The notes beneath the pieces were generated by a model that saw only the letters and a program-made list of their open reading frames with translations, ran no database searches and had not been told where the DNA came from. Below, one piece after another: positions 53,414 to 61,547 of a stretch of 64,000 nt of DNA. The DNA is from Pseudolabrys sp. (GTDB taxonomy: Bacteria; Pseudomonadota; Alphaproteobacteria; Rhizobiales; Xanthobacteraceae): NCBI GenBank assembly GCA_026125895.1, contig JAHCKG010000015.1:1-64000 (forward strand), given 5' to 3'. The translations under genes were made by a program, and so were the position numbers. The stretch's first letter is position 1, and every line of letters starts with the position of its first letter.

Positions 53414-53782
53414 ATGCTGCCTTTCGGACTCGTCGTGCTCTACGTCAACGACATCGCCGCCAGCACCCATTTCTATCGCGGCCTGCTCGGTGCCGAGCCG
53501 GTCGAATCGTCGGCGAATTTCGCCATGTTCCCGATGCCGCCGGTCATGCTCGGTCTGTGGAAGCGGGACGAGGTCAAGCCGGCGCCCGCCGGCGCGCCGG
53601 GCGCCCTTGAACTGGATTTCACCATGGACAGCACCAAGGCCGTGCTCGACTACCACAGCGAATGGGTCAAACGCGGCCTGAAGATCGCCCAGGAACCGGT
53701 GGAAATGGATTTCGGCCATACCTTCGTGGCCCTCGACCCGGACGGCCACCGCCTGCGCGTACTGGCCCCGAACCCGTCCTGA
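53414..53782 (+). CDS. VOC family protein (glyoxalase/bleomycin-resistance fold)
   Basis: 122 residues, with AAGGAGAACC before the ATG. A single VOC module pair: LVVLYVNDIAASTHFYRGLL, FAMFPMPPVMLGLW and the late FGHTFVALDPDGHRLRVLAP with its family glutamate replaced by His or Arg. Family members bind a metal and act on small electrophiles or simply bind drugs. It follows a YafY-type regulator; such regulator/VOC pairs are common. The substrate is unknown. Confidence 0.9.
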   Translation: MLPFGLVVLYVNDIAASTHFYRGLLGAEPVESSANFAMFPMPPVMLGLWKRDEVKPAPAGAPGALELDFTMDSTKAVLDYHSEWVKRGLKIAQEPVEMDFGHTFVALDPDGHRLRVLAPNPS

Positions 53783-53931
53783 GGGACATTCCGTCCGGTT
53801 GACCCGTTCCGCCAAAACTCCCATGTATGAGGGGTCCGCCGGGCCTTGAACCCGGGCGGGCATAGCGTTTTCGAGTGAGGTCAACGTATCTCGCGAAGAA
53901 AACGCGTCCCAAAAAAGGGCAGTTTTGAGCC

Positions 53932-54489
53932 ATGTTCATCCAGACCGAGACAACGCCCAATCCGGCAACGCTGAAATTCCTGCCCGGCAAGCCGGTACTC
54001 GACGCCGGCACGCTCGACATGCCGACCCGCGAAGCCGCGACGCAATCGCCCCTCGCCGCGAAATTGTTCGACATTCCCAATGTCGGCGGCGTGTTCTTCG
54101 GCGCCGATTTCATCTCGGTGACCAAGAGCGACGGCGACTGGCAGCAGATGAAGCCGGCGATCCTCGGCGCCATCATGGAACACTACATGTCCGGCGCGCC
54201 GATCGTGAACAACGCCGCCGAAGCGAGCGCCGGCGACGACGAGTTCTTCGATGCCGCCGATACCGAGACGGTCGCCACCATCAAGGACCTGATCGAGACG
54301 CGCGTGCGCCCGGCGGTGGCCGGCGATGGCGGTGACATCACCTTCCGCGGCTTCAAGGAAGGCGTGGTCTTCCTTCAGATGAAGGGCGCCTGCTCGGGCT
54401 GCCCGTCCTCGACCGCGACCTTGCAGCACGGCATCCAGAACCTGCTGCGTCACTTCGTGCCCGAGGTGACCGAGGTACGGCCGATCTAG
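53932..54489 (+). CDS. NifU family iron-sulfur scaffold/carrier (Nfu type)
   Basis: 185 residues. The N-terminal Nfu domain (MFIQTETTPNPATLKFLPGK, SPLAAKLFDIPNVGGVFFGA) and the C-terminal NifU domain with the cluster-binding pair CSGC (QMKGACSGCPSSTATLQHGI) are intact. It carries Fe-S clusters to target enzymes. It precedes the tsaB-rimI-fur block as in many Hyphomicrobiales. A palindromic repeat pair separates it from tsaB; the downstream Fe-S enzyme MiaB is a plausible client. Confidence 0.95.
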   Translation: MFIQTETTPNPATLKFLPGKPVLDAGTLDMPTREAATQSPLAAKLFDIPNVGGVFFGADFISVTKSDGDWQQMKPAILGAIMEHYMSGAPIVNNAAEASAGDDEFFDAADTETVATIKDLIETRVRPAVAGDGGDITFRGFKEGVVFLQMKGACSGCPSSTATLQHGIQNLLRHFVPEVTEVRPI

Positions 54490-54514
54490 GTTCGGCCAGA
54501 AGCGCACTTTCCTT

Positions 54515-54643
54515 CCCTCTCCCCTTGTGGGAGAGGGTGCCCGAGCGAAGCGAGGGCGGGTGAGGGGGATGTGCTTCGCGATGTCGCCCCCTCACCCGGC
54601 TCGCGCTCCGCGCTCGCCACCCTCTCCCACAAGGGGAGAGGGG
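54515..54643. repeat. Inverted pair of CTCTCCC two-hairpin repeats without a gene
   Basis: Outer hairpin CCCTCTCCCCTTGTGGGAGA (then GGG), inner hairpin CCGAGCGAAGCGAGG region, and tail GGGTGAGGGGG facing an inverted copy across about 18 bases. The outer hairpin is identical to that of the DUF559 cassette at 33823-34303, so this is a gene-less version of the same unit. Confidence 0.88.
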
Positions 54644-54673
54644 AAGAGAGAGTGGACCTGCTACAGTCATTCC

Positions 54674-55354
54674 ATGCGCATCCTCGCCATCGATACCGCG
54701 CTTGAAGCGTGCTCCGTCGCCCTGCTCGACGGCAATGCCGTTGTGGCTGAAGAAACGCAACTGATGGCGCGCGGCCATGCCGAAGCGCTGATGCCGATGC
54801 TGGCGCGGCTGCGCGATAGCGCCGCGTTCTATTTCAACATCATCGACCGCATTGCCGTGACCGTCGGCCCCGGCAGCTTCACCGGGCTGCGCGTCGGCAT
54901 CGCGGCGGCGCGCGGCATCGCGTTGGCGACCGGCAAGCCCGCCGTCGGCATCACCACGCTGGAAGCGCTGGCCGCGCCGCTGATCGCAGGCGATGCGTCC
55001 TCGCCGGTCGTGTCGGTCATCGATGCCCGCCACAACCACGTCTATCTCCAGGCCTTCGGCACCGACGGAGACGATCTGGTCAGTGCCCGTGTCGTCTCGG
55101 TGCAGGACGCGCTGCAATTGATCGTCCCGCTACGGCCACGCCTCGTCGGGAATGCCGCGACGTTGCTCGCCGCCGCCTGGCCAGCGGATCAGCCTGCGCC
55201 CGCGGCGATCGATCGACAGCCGGCGCCGCTGATCGACTGGGTCGGCCGCCTCGGCCAGCTCGCCGAGACCGGCGCCGCGCCGCCCAAGCCGTATTATCTC
55301 AAGGCGCCCGACGCGCAGCCGGTCGCCGCCGCGTCGCTTGCGGCCCAGCCATGA
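54674..55354 (+). CDS. tsaB: tRNA threonylcarbamoyladenosine biosynthesis protein TsaB
   Basis: 226 residues from ATG 54674 (MRILAIDTALEACSVALLDG). ARGHAEALMPMLARL and TVGPGSFTGLRVGIAAARGI are diagnostic of TsaB, an ASKHA-fold partner of TsaD in making t6A on tRNAs that read ANN codons. The C-terminus is of the short type (YYLKAPDAQP). It overlaps rimI by four bases (ATGA), as is usual in this order. Confidence 0.96.
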   Translation: MRILAIDTALEACSVALLDGNAVVAEETQLMARGHAEALMPMLARLRDSAAFYFNIIDRIAVTVGPGSFTGLRVGIAAARGIALATGKPAVGITTLEALAAPLIAGDASSPVVSVIDARHNHVYLQAFGTDGDDLVSARVVSVQDALQLIVPLRPRLVGNAATLLAAAWPADQPAPAAIDRQPAPLIDWVGRLGQLAETGAAPPKPYYLKAPDAQPVAAASLAAQP

Positions 55355-55836
55355 TCGGCCTTCTGCGCGCGTTGTTCGGAGGCGGCGCGCCGCAGATCAC
55401 GGCGGCGCATCCGCGCGATGCCGCCGCCATCGCCGCGCTGCATGCGCAATCCTTTCACCGCGGCTGGAGCGACGAGGAAGTCGAGAGTCTGCTCGTCGAT
55501 GGAACGGTGCTGGCGCACAGCCTGCGCGTCGGCGGCACCTTCGCTGGCTTCGTCATGTCGCGCTGCGCGGCCGACGAGGCCGAGATCCTGTCGATCGCCG
55601 TGTCGCGGCGCTGCCGCGGCCGCGGCCTTGCCCGCCAGCTCCTGAATTTGCATCTCGGCCGCCTCGCCGCGCTCGGCGTCAAGGCGCTGTTTCTCGAGGT
55701 CGATGAGAACAACGCGCCGGCCATCCGGCTGTACCGCCGTGCCGGTTTTCGCGAGGTGGGCAAGCGGGCCAATTATTATCCGCAGCCCGACGGCCGCAAG
55801 GCCGCCGCCTTGGTATTGCGTCGCGAGATCGCGTAA
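55351..55836 (+). CDS. rimI: Ribosomal protein S18 alanine N-acetyltransferase
   Basis: 161 residues. GNAT fold: HAQSFHRGWSDEEVESLLVD, AEILSIAVSRRCRGRGLARQ with the acetyl-CoA loop RGRGLA, LFLEVDENNAPAIRLYRRAG and FREVGKRANYY. Translationally coupled to tsaB by an ATGA overlap. RimI acetylates the N-terminal alanine of S18. The gene order tsaB-rimI-fur is typical of the group. Confidence 0.95.
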   Translation: MIGLLRALFGGGAPQITAAHPRDAAAIAALHAQSFHRGWSDEEVESLLVDGTVLAHSLRVGGTFAGFVMSRCAADEAEILSIAVSRRCRGRGLARQLLNLHLGRLAALGVKALFLEVDENNAPAIRLYRRAGFREVGKRANYYPQPDGRKAAALVLRREIA

Positions 55837-55848
55837 ACTGTGCCGGCA

Positions 55849-56310
55849 ATGACGACGAAGCCCAGAATCGATCCAGCGGCGCCCGCGCCGCGCCCCAACA
55901 TCGAAGCGCTCTGCGCGGCCAAGGGCATGCGCATGACCGAGCAGCGCCGCGTCATCGCGCGCGTGCTCGCCGAATCCGACGACCATCCCGACGTCGAGGA
56001 ATTGTACCGCCGCTGCGCCAAGGTCGATGACCGCATCTCGATCTCCACGGTGTACCGCACCGTGAAGCTGTTCGAGGATTCCGGCATCATCGAGCGCCAC
56101 GACTTCCGCGAGGGCCGCGCCCGCTACGAGACCTCGTCCGACGCGCATCACGACCATCTCATCAATCTGCGCACCGGCGAGGTCATCGAGTTCCAGTCCG
56201 AGGAAATCGAGCGGTTGCAGGCCGAAGTCGCGCGCAAGCTCGGCTACAAGCTCGTCGATCACCGGCTCGAGCTTTATGCGGTACCGCTGAAGGACGACAA
56301 GAACAGCTAG
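55849..56310 (+). CDS. fur: Fur family transcriptional regulator (Fur/Mur type)
   Basis: 153 residues from ATG 55849. Winged helix (CAAKGMRMTEQRRVIARVLA, ISISTVYRTVKLFEDSGIIE) and dimer/metal domain with SSDAHHDHLINLRTG (regulatory-site HHDH) and EFQSEEIERLQ. The C-terminal zinc cysteines of E. coli Fur are absent, as in rhizobial Fur/Mur proteins, which respond mainly to manganese. It sits 12 bases after rimI, so it is in the same operon. Confidence 0.93.
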   Translation: MTTKPRIDPAAPAPRPNIEALCAAKGMRMTEQRRVIARVLAESDDHPDVEELYRRCAKVDDRISISTVYRTVKLFEDSGIIERHDFREGRARYETSSDAHHDHLINLRTGEVIEFQSEEIERLQAEVARKLGYKLVDHRLELYAVPLKDDKNS

Positions 56311-56337
56311 TATGTCGTACAGCGCCGGCCCCAGATT

Positions 56338-56430
56338 CCGCTCATTCCCGCGAAAGCGGGAATCCAGCGCAACCTTTAGAAGCCTGCATATGCGGCCTCC
56401 TGGGTCCCCGCTTTCGCGGGGACGAGCGGG
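56338..56430. repeat. Inverted pair, CCGCTC/GAGCGG repeat family
   Basis: CCGCTCATTCCCGCGAAAGC (then GGGAATCCAG) faces CTGGGTCCCCGCTTTCGCGG (then GGACGAGCGGG), with a spacer of about 30 bases. It lies between fur and plsC. Confidence 0.85.
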
Positions 56431-56439
56431 ATTGGTGTG

Positions 56440-57240
56440 ATGTTTTACTCCCTCTTCATCGCGGTGTTTTTCTTCACGATGACGCCGCTGATCATCGCCA
56501 TCCAGTGGACGATCGGCAAACTCGGCCTGCCCGGCTGGGGCACGGTGGCGTCCGCCTATTACGCGGTGCTGTGCAAGCTGCTTCGCTTCCGCATTAAAAT
56601 TGTCGGCGAGCCGGTGCGCGACCGCGCCGTGCTATTCGTCTCCAACCACGTGTCGTGGGCCGACATTCTCGTCATCGGTTCGATCGCGCCGATCGCTTTC
56701 GTCTCCAAGGCCGAGGTCGGCAACTGGCCGCTGGTCGGACCGACCGCGCGGCTGCAGCGCACCGTGTTCGTCGATCGCGCGCGCCGACAACAAACCGGCG
56801 ACGCCATCGCCGACATGGTGCAGCGCCTGCAATCCGACGTCTCGGTCGTGCTGTTCGCTGAGGGCACATCGAGCGACGGCAACCGCGTGCTGCCGTTCCG
56901 CTCGGCGCTGATCGGCGTCGTGCGCGAGGCCGGAGCGCGCTCCGAGAGCGGCATCGTGGTGCAGCCGATGTCGGTCTCCTACACCGCGATCCACGGCATC
57001 CCGATGGGCCGTCAGCACCGGCCGCTGATCGCCTGGTACGGCGATCTCGACTTCATGCCGCATTTCAAGGCGTTCCTGCGGCGCGGCGTCATCGACGTCG
57101 TCATCAGCTACGGCGAGCCGATCGCCGCCGACGCCACCACCGACCGCAAGCAACTGGCGCGCCGGCTGGAGACCTCGGTGCGCGGGCTCTCCATCACGGC
57201 GCTGCGCGGCCGAACCCGGCCGCTGCATGCCGGCGGCTGA
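56440..57240 (+). CDS. plsC: 1-acyl-sn-glycerol-3-phosphate acyltransferase
   Basis: 266 residues from ATG 56440; a GTG directly before it is an alternative. An N-terminal membrane helix (FYSLFIAVFFFTMTPLIIAI) is followed by the HxxxxD motif NHVSWAD, the substrate motif VFVDRARRQQTG and the third block VLFAEGTSSDGNRVLPF. It makes phosphatidic acid at the inner membrane. Located between fur and miaB, as is usual in Hyphomicrobiales, but here followed by an inserted toxin-antitoxin pair on the opposite strand. Confidence 0.94.
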   Translation: MFYSLFIAVFFFTMTPLIIAIQWTIGKLGLPGWGTVASAYYAVLCKLLRFRIKIVGEPVRDRAVLFVSNHVSWADILVIGSIAPIAFVSKAEVGNWPLVGPTARLQRTVFVDRARRQQTGDAIADMVQRLQSDVSVVLFAEGTSSDGNRVLPFRSALIGVVREAGARSESGIVVQPMSVSYTAIHGIPMGRQHRPLIAWYGDLDFMPHFKAFLRRGVIDVVISYGEPIAADATTDRKQLARRLETSVRGLSITALRGRTRPLHAGG

Positions 57241-57246
57241 ATGCCG

Positions 57247-58005
57247 TCAGCCGAGATTGATCCAGACGTCGCGGCTGTAATCGAAATAGCGCCGCACCCT
57301 GGCGCCGTCCCACTCATATTGCAGATGCCGTTCCTGGATCGGCACGCCGACCGTGTCCGGCCAGAACGCGGCGATGCACTCGCCGCCGACGTGGCGCACG
57401 CTCGGATAGACGAAGCCATCACTGCCGGCCTCGTGCCGCTCGACCGCATAAGGCTGGCTCCGCGTATAGCTCGACGGATCGAGCAGCGGTTCCTTGATAT
57501 CGTGCGGCAGCGCCGCGATGTCCTCGAACGTCCAATCGACCGACCCGACCAGCACGCGCATGTCCTCGCGCCGCGGCGGATCGGCGGCATCGGCCGCGAA
57601 CCGGCCGAAGTGATAGACGGTCTCGGCAATGGCCGTGTCGAGCGCGGCGGCCGCGTAATAAACACCGAAGCGGCCGTTCGAAAAACGCGAGCCGGCCCGG
57701 TTGATGTGCGTGAAGGCTGCCATCACCCAGGATGCGTTGGTGCCGGACACACGGCGCTCCGGCGGCACCAGACTGATCTCGCCGGCTTCGTCGCGCAGCC
57801 GCGGATTGGTCAGTTGCTCGAGCTCAATGAGCGCATCCCAGACGCGCGGATCGTCGGAGACGCGCTCGAACAGATCGATCGGCGGATAACGCGAGGCGAT
57901 GATGCGCCAGGCCTGCGGCCACGCGACACGAAGGGTCGGGCGATCGTCGGCACCGTCCGCGTCAGGACTAGGGCGCTCTTTAAGACCAGGGCGCTCTTGC
58001 GGCAT
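57247..58005 (-). CDS. RES-domain toxin (NAD+-degrading)
   Basis: 252 residues from ATG 58005, which overlaps the antitoxin end by 26 bases. The RES domain carries the name-giving residues: Arg in GSRFSNGRFGVYYAA, Glu in AIAETVYHFGRF and Ser in GFVYPSVRHVGG. RES toxins deplete NAD+ by phosphorolysis or hydrolysis. The N-terminal 30 residues are longer than in minimal RES proteins. It is paired with an Xre/MbcA-type antitoxin and inserted between plsC and miaB against the operon direction. Confidence 0.9.
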   Translation of the reverse strand: MPQERPGLKERPSPDADGADDRPTLRVAWPQAWRIIASRYPPIDLFERVSDDPRVWDALIELEQLTNPRLRDEAGEISLVPPERRVSGTNASWVMAAFTHINRAGSRFSNGRFGVYYAAAALDTAIAETVYHFGRFAADAADPPRREDMRVLVGSVDWTFEDIAALPHDIKEPLLDPSSYTRSQPYAVERHEAGSDGFVYPSVRHVGGECIAAFWPDTVGVPIQERHLQYEWDGARVRRYFDYSRDVWINLG

Positions 58006-58387
58006 CGATGTACTCTCTGACAGCCGCAAGGTCGGTCACGTCGCCGGCGGCCATGCGCGCCAGCGGCGTCTGTCCGCCGAAAGCGCGGTTGGGCCGGCTG
58101 ATCCAGGAGTCGGCAAGTTGCGGATTGGAATAAACGATCTGCAGCGCCTTCCAGATGCCGGCGACGTAGCCGATGCGGCGCAAGGTGTCGTTGGAGAGGC
58201 GCGCGACACGGCCGCGCTTCCAGTCGAAGAAGGTGCGCTCCGCCGGCGAGCCGAGAATGGCCCGCGCCGTCCCGTTATCGACGTCCCAGCGCTCCATGAT
58301 GCCGAAGAAGCCCTGCATCGCCAGACCATGCTTTTCGACACTGGGCCGAGGCTCGGGCGCCCGGGAGTTTTGCAAATCTGCAGTCAT
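57980..58387 (-). CDS. Xre/MbcA/ParS-type antitoxin of the RES module
   Basis: 135 residues. The N-terminal half is an Xre-like helix-turn-helix (FGIMERWDVDNGTARAILGS, FDWKRGRVARLSNDTLRRIG). The C-terminal DUF2384 domain (NRAFGGQTPLARMAAGDVTD, LAAVREYIDAAR) blocks the toxin active site in this family. It precedes and overlaps its toxin, the standard order. The complex is expected to repress its own promoter, upstream at about 58388-58440, where AT-rich sequence (TTTTGCATAAAA) lies. Confidence 0.9.
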   Translation of the reverse strand: MTADLQNSRAPEPRPSVEKHGLAMQGFFGIMERWDVDNGTARAILGSPAERTFFDWKRGRVARLSNDTLRRIGYVAGIWKALQIVYSNPQLADSWISRPNRAFGGQTPLARMAAGDVTDLAAVREYIDAARAPWS

Positions 58388-58440
58388 TTGATCCTATACT
58401 GCGGTTTTGCATAAAATAGTGTGGAAAACCCATTATTTCA
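58388..58440. promoter_or_regulatory. Promoter/operator region of the RES-Xre module
   Basis: An AT-rich 50-base stretch directly upstream of the antitoxin, including TTTTGCATAAAATAGTG. It lies between the divergent module and the miaB leader. The exact operator is not resolvable by eye. Confidence 0.35.
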
Positions 58441-58619
58441 AGTGTTTAGCGCGCACACAGTTTCATCTCGCCTTGCGCGGCCAAGCCGTTTAAACAGGCC
58501 GCGCCGGCGGCACCGCCGGCCAGACGCTTGAAATCATAATGATTTCAAATATTTGGATCGCGGGCGACAAGCCCGCCACGGACCGGCTAGAGTGCCGGCC
58601 GGCTCGCAATGACACCGGC

Positions 58620-60017
58620 ATGAACAGACTGCGCAAAGTCCACGTCAAATCCTTCGGCTGCCAGATGAACGTCTACGACTCGCATCGTATGGCGGACACG
58701 CTGGCGCCCGAGGGGTACGTCGAGACGCCGCTTGCGGCCGAGGCCGATCTCATCATCCTCAACACCTGCCACATCCGCGAGAAGGCGGTCGACAAGGTCT
58801 ATTCCGAAATCGGCCGCATGCGCGAACTCAAGGACCAGGCGGAGGTCGAAGGCCGCCGCATGCTGATCGCGGTCGCCGGCTGTGTCGCGCAGGCCGAGGG
58901 CGAGGAGATCGTGCGCCGCACCGACTCGGTCGATGTCGTGGTCGGCTCGCAGAACTATCACAAGCTGCCGGGCCTCATCGCGCGCGCGCTCGACGGCGAG
59001 AAGATCGTCGATACCGAATTCCCGCTCGAAGACAAGTTCGACGCGCTGGCGCAGCCCTCGCCGGCGGCGATCAACAAGCGCGGCATCTCGGCTTTCGTCA
59101 CCGTGCAGGAAGGCTGCGACAAGTTCTGCACCTTCTGCGTCGTGCCTTATACGCGCGGCGCCGAAGTCTCGCGGCCGGTCGCCAAGATTCTCGCCGACGT
59201 CGAACGCCTTGCCGCCAATGGCGTGCGCGAGATCTCGCTGATCGGGCAGAACGTCAACGCCTATCACGGCGTCGATGCCAAGGGCGACGCCGTGACACTC
59301 GGCGCTTTGATGCGGCGCATCGCGCAGGTGCCGGGCATCGCGCGTCTGCGCTACATGACCAGCCATCCGCGCGACATGCTCTCGCCGGTTTGCGACGATC
59401 TCATCGCCGCGCATGGCGACCTGCCGGCGCTGATGCCGTACGTGCATCTGCCGGTGCAGGCCGGCTCCGACCGCATCCTCGCGGCGATGAATCGCAAGCA
59501 CACGCGCCGCGAATACATGACGGCGATCGAGCGACTGCGCGCTGCGCGGCCGGACATCGCCTTCACCTCGGATTTCATCGTCGGCTTCCCCGGCGAAACC
59601 GAAGCCGACTTCCGCGAGACCCTGGCGCTCGCCGAAGACGTCAATTTCGTCATGGCCTACACTTTCAGCTATTCGCCGCGCCCGGGCACCCCGGCGGCGA
59701 CGCTCGACGATCAGGTGCCGAACGCGGAAAAACACGAGCGGCTGCTGCGCCTGCAGGCGGTGATTGACCGCCAGTGGAAGGCGTTCAACGGCTCGTTTGT
59801 CGGCAAAACCATGGAAATTCTGGTCGAAAAGCCCGGAAAACTCACTGGGCAACTGGTCGGCCGCTCCCCATATCTGCAGTCTGTTCACGTCATGGCGAAG
59901 CCGGAGCTGATCGGGTCGATCGTGCCGGTGACGATCACGAATGTGGGCAGCAACACCTTGTTCGGCGAACTGGCGGAAACCGCCGCCGCGCCGCAACTGG
60001 TTTCATCAGGGGCTTGA
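58620..60017 (+). CDS. miaB: tRNA-2-methylthio-N6-dimethylallyladenosine synthase
   Basis: 465 residues from ATG 58620 ([20 protein letters not shown]). Three domains: UPF0004 with cluster cysteines ([21 protein letters not shown]), radical-SAM core with [15 protein letters not shown], and TRAM ([20 protein letters not shown]). It adds a methylthio group to i6A37 of tRNAs reading U-starting codons. It needs Fe-S clusters, which the upstream Nfu-type carrier may supply. A longer frame upstream (from 58539) lacks family similarity. Confidence 0.97.
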   Translation: MNRLRKVHVKSFGCQMNVYDSHRMADTLAPEGYVETPLAAEADLIILNTCHIREKAVDKVYSEIGRMRELKDQAEVEGRRMLIAVAGCVAQAEGEEIVRRTDSVDVVVGSQNYHKLPGLIARALDGEKIVDTEFPLEDKFDALAQPSPAAINKRGISAFVTVQEGCDKFCTFCVVPYTRGAEVSRPVAKILADVERLAANGVREISLIGQNVNAYHGVDAKGDAVTLGALMRRIAQVPGIARLRYMTSHPRDMLSPVCDDLIAAHGDLPALMPYVHLPVQAGSDRILAAMNRKHTRREYMTAIERLRAARPDIAFTSDFIVGFPGETEADFRETLALAEDVNFVMAYTFSYSPRPGTPAATLDDQVPNAEKHERLLRLQAVIDRQWKAFNGSFVGKTMEILVEKPGKLTGQLVGRSPYLQSVHVMAKPELIGSIVPVTITNVGSNTLFGELAETAAAPQLVSSGA

Positions 60018-60025
60018 GAGCAACC

Positions 60026-61057
60026 TTGCGCACTACGGATCCCGTGATCCCGCCGGCTGCCGTTTCGGACGAAACGGCCACCACACAGATCGTGCTCGCC
60101 TTCGAGGATAACAAACTCGCTTCGGTGCTGTTCGGCCAATACGGCCAGAACCTGGCGCTGGTGGAGCGCAAGCTCGGCGTCAAGGCGGACTCGCGCGGCA
60201 ACCACGTCACGCTGGAAGGTTCGCGCGGCGGCGTCGAGCAGGCGCGCCGCGTTCTCGAAACCTTGTACGAGCAGCTCAAGCGCGGCCGCGATCTGTCGAG
60301 CGGCGACGTCGATGGCGCGATCCGTCAGGCGATCGCGCAGGGTTCGCTGTTCGATTTCGATCCGAGCCAGGCGCGCGCGGCGTTCGAAGAAATCAATCTG
60401 CGCAAGCGCCCGGTGCGCGCCCGCACCGCGGCGCAGGACGCCTATATGCGCGCGCTCAAGCGCAACTCGCTGGTGTTCGGCACCGGTCCGGCCGGCACCG
60501 GCAAGACCTGGCTTGCCGTCGCCCAGGCGATCCAGATGTTCGAGCGCAAGGAGGTCGATCGCATCATCCTGTCGCGCCCTGCGGTCGAAGCGGGCGAGCG
60601 CCTCGGCTTCCTGCCCGGCGACATGCGCGAGAAGGTCGATCCCTATCTGCGGCCGATCTACGACGCGCTGCATGACCTGATGGACCCGCGTATCGTCGAG
60701 CGAGCGCTGGAACAAGGCGACATCGAAATCGCGCCGCTCGCCTTCATGCGCGGCCGCACTCTTGCCAATGCCTGCGTCATTCTCGACGAAGCGCAGAACA
60801 CGACATCGATGCAGATGAAGATGTTCTTGACCCGTCTCGGCGAGAACAGCCGCATGTTCGTCACCGGCGACCCGAGCCAGGTCGATCTGCCGAACGGACA
60901 GGTCTCGGGGCTGGCCGAGGCCGTGCGCCTGCTCAAGGACGTCGAAGGTGTCGGCATCGTCGAATTCGCCGCGACCGATGTCATCCGTCACGAACTGGTG
61001 CAGCGCATCGTCGAGGCTTATGACCGGGCTGCGCCGCCGCGCGAGTCGCGAAAATGA
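60026..61057 (+). CDS. phoH: PhoH family P-loop ATPase
   Basis: 343 residues if the TTG at 60026 is used; TTG 60014 and GTG 60044 are alternatives, none with a clear ribosome binding site. An N-terminal KH-like part (LVERKLGVKADSRGNHVTLE) is followed by the PhoH ATPase: Walker A GTGPAGTGKTWLAVAQA, LSRPAVEAGERLGFLPGDMR and Walker B ACVILDEAQNTT. Bacterial PhoH acts in RNA metabolism and ribosome quality control, in line with its partner YbeY, which it overlaps by four bases. Confidence 0.94.
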   Translation: MRTTDPVIPPAAVSDETATTQIVLAFEDNKLASVLFGQYGQNLALVERKLGVKADSRGNHVTLEGSRGGVEQARRVLETLYEQLKRGRDLSSGDVDGAIRQAIAQGSLFDFDPSQARAAFEEINLRKRPVRARTAAQDAYMRALKRNSLVFGTGPAGTGKTWLAVAQAIQMFERKEVDRIILSRPAVEAGERLGFLPGDMREKVDPYLRPIYDALHDLMDPRIVERALEQGDIEIAPLAFMRGRTLANACVILDEAQNTTSMQMKMFLTRLGENSRMFVTGDPSQVDLPNGQVSGLAEAVRLLKDVEGVGIVEFAATDVIRHELVQRIVEAYDRAAPPRESRK

Positions 61058-61542
61058 CCACCGTCACCGCCGATATCGTGGTGGAATCCGATTTGTGGCA
61101 AGCGCAGCCGCAGGCCGAGGCGACGATCAGCGCGGCCATTGCGGCAGCCTCGCCACACTCAACACGGGCCGGCGAAGTCAGTATCCTGCTCGCCGATGAT
61201 TCGGCGGTGCGCGAGGTCAACAGGCAATGGCGCGGCTTGGACAAGCCGACCAATGTCTTGTCGTTTCCGGCCGCCGATACGCCGGCGACCCAAGGCCATC
61301 TCGGCGACATCGTCATCGCCTATGAAACACTGCAAAGGGAGTGCGAGAGCGAAGGACGGCTATTCCTTCATCACCTCGCGCATCTGACCGTGCACGGATT
61401 TCTGCATCTCATCGGCTACGATCACGAGACCGACGCGCAGGCCGACGAGATGGAGCGGCTCGAAAGCCGCATCATGATCGCCATGAATATGCCCGACCCC
61501 TGGCAGGAAGCCGGGGCGGACATTCGCCATGAGCGGGCGTGA
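61054..61542 (+). CDS. ybeY: Endoribonuclease / rRNA maturation factor YbeY
   Basis: 162 residues. The zinc site HGFLHLIGYDH (HxxxHxxxxxH) is intact, with NRQWRGLDKPTNVLSFPA and GDIVIAYE. YbeY trims 16S rRNA and joins 70S quality control. It overlaps phoH (ATGA) upstream and abuts corC downstream, the canonical phoH-ybeY-corC order. Confidence 0.96.
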   Translation: MTTVTADIVVESDLWQAQPQAEATISAAIAAASPHSTRAGEVSILLADDSAVREVNRQWRGLDKPTNVLSFPAADTPATQGHLGDIVIAYETLQRECESEGRLFLHHLAHLTVHGFLHLIGYDHETDAQADEMERLESRIMIAMNMPDPWQEAGADIRHERA

Positions 61543-61547
61543 CGGCC

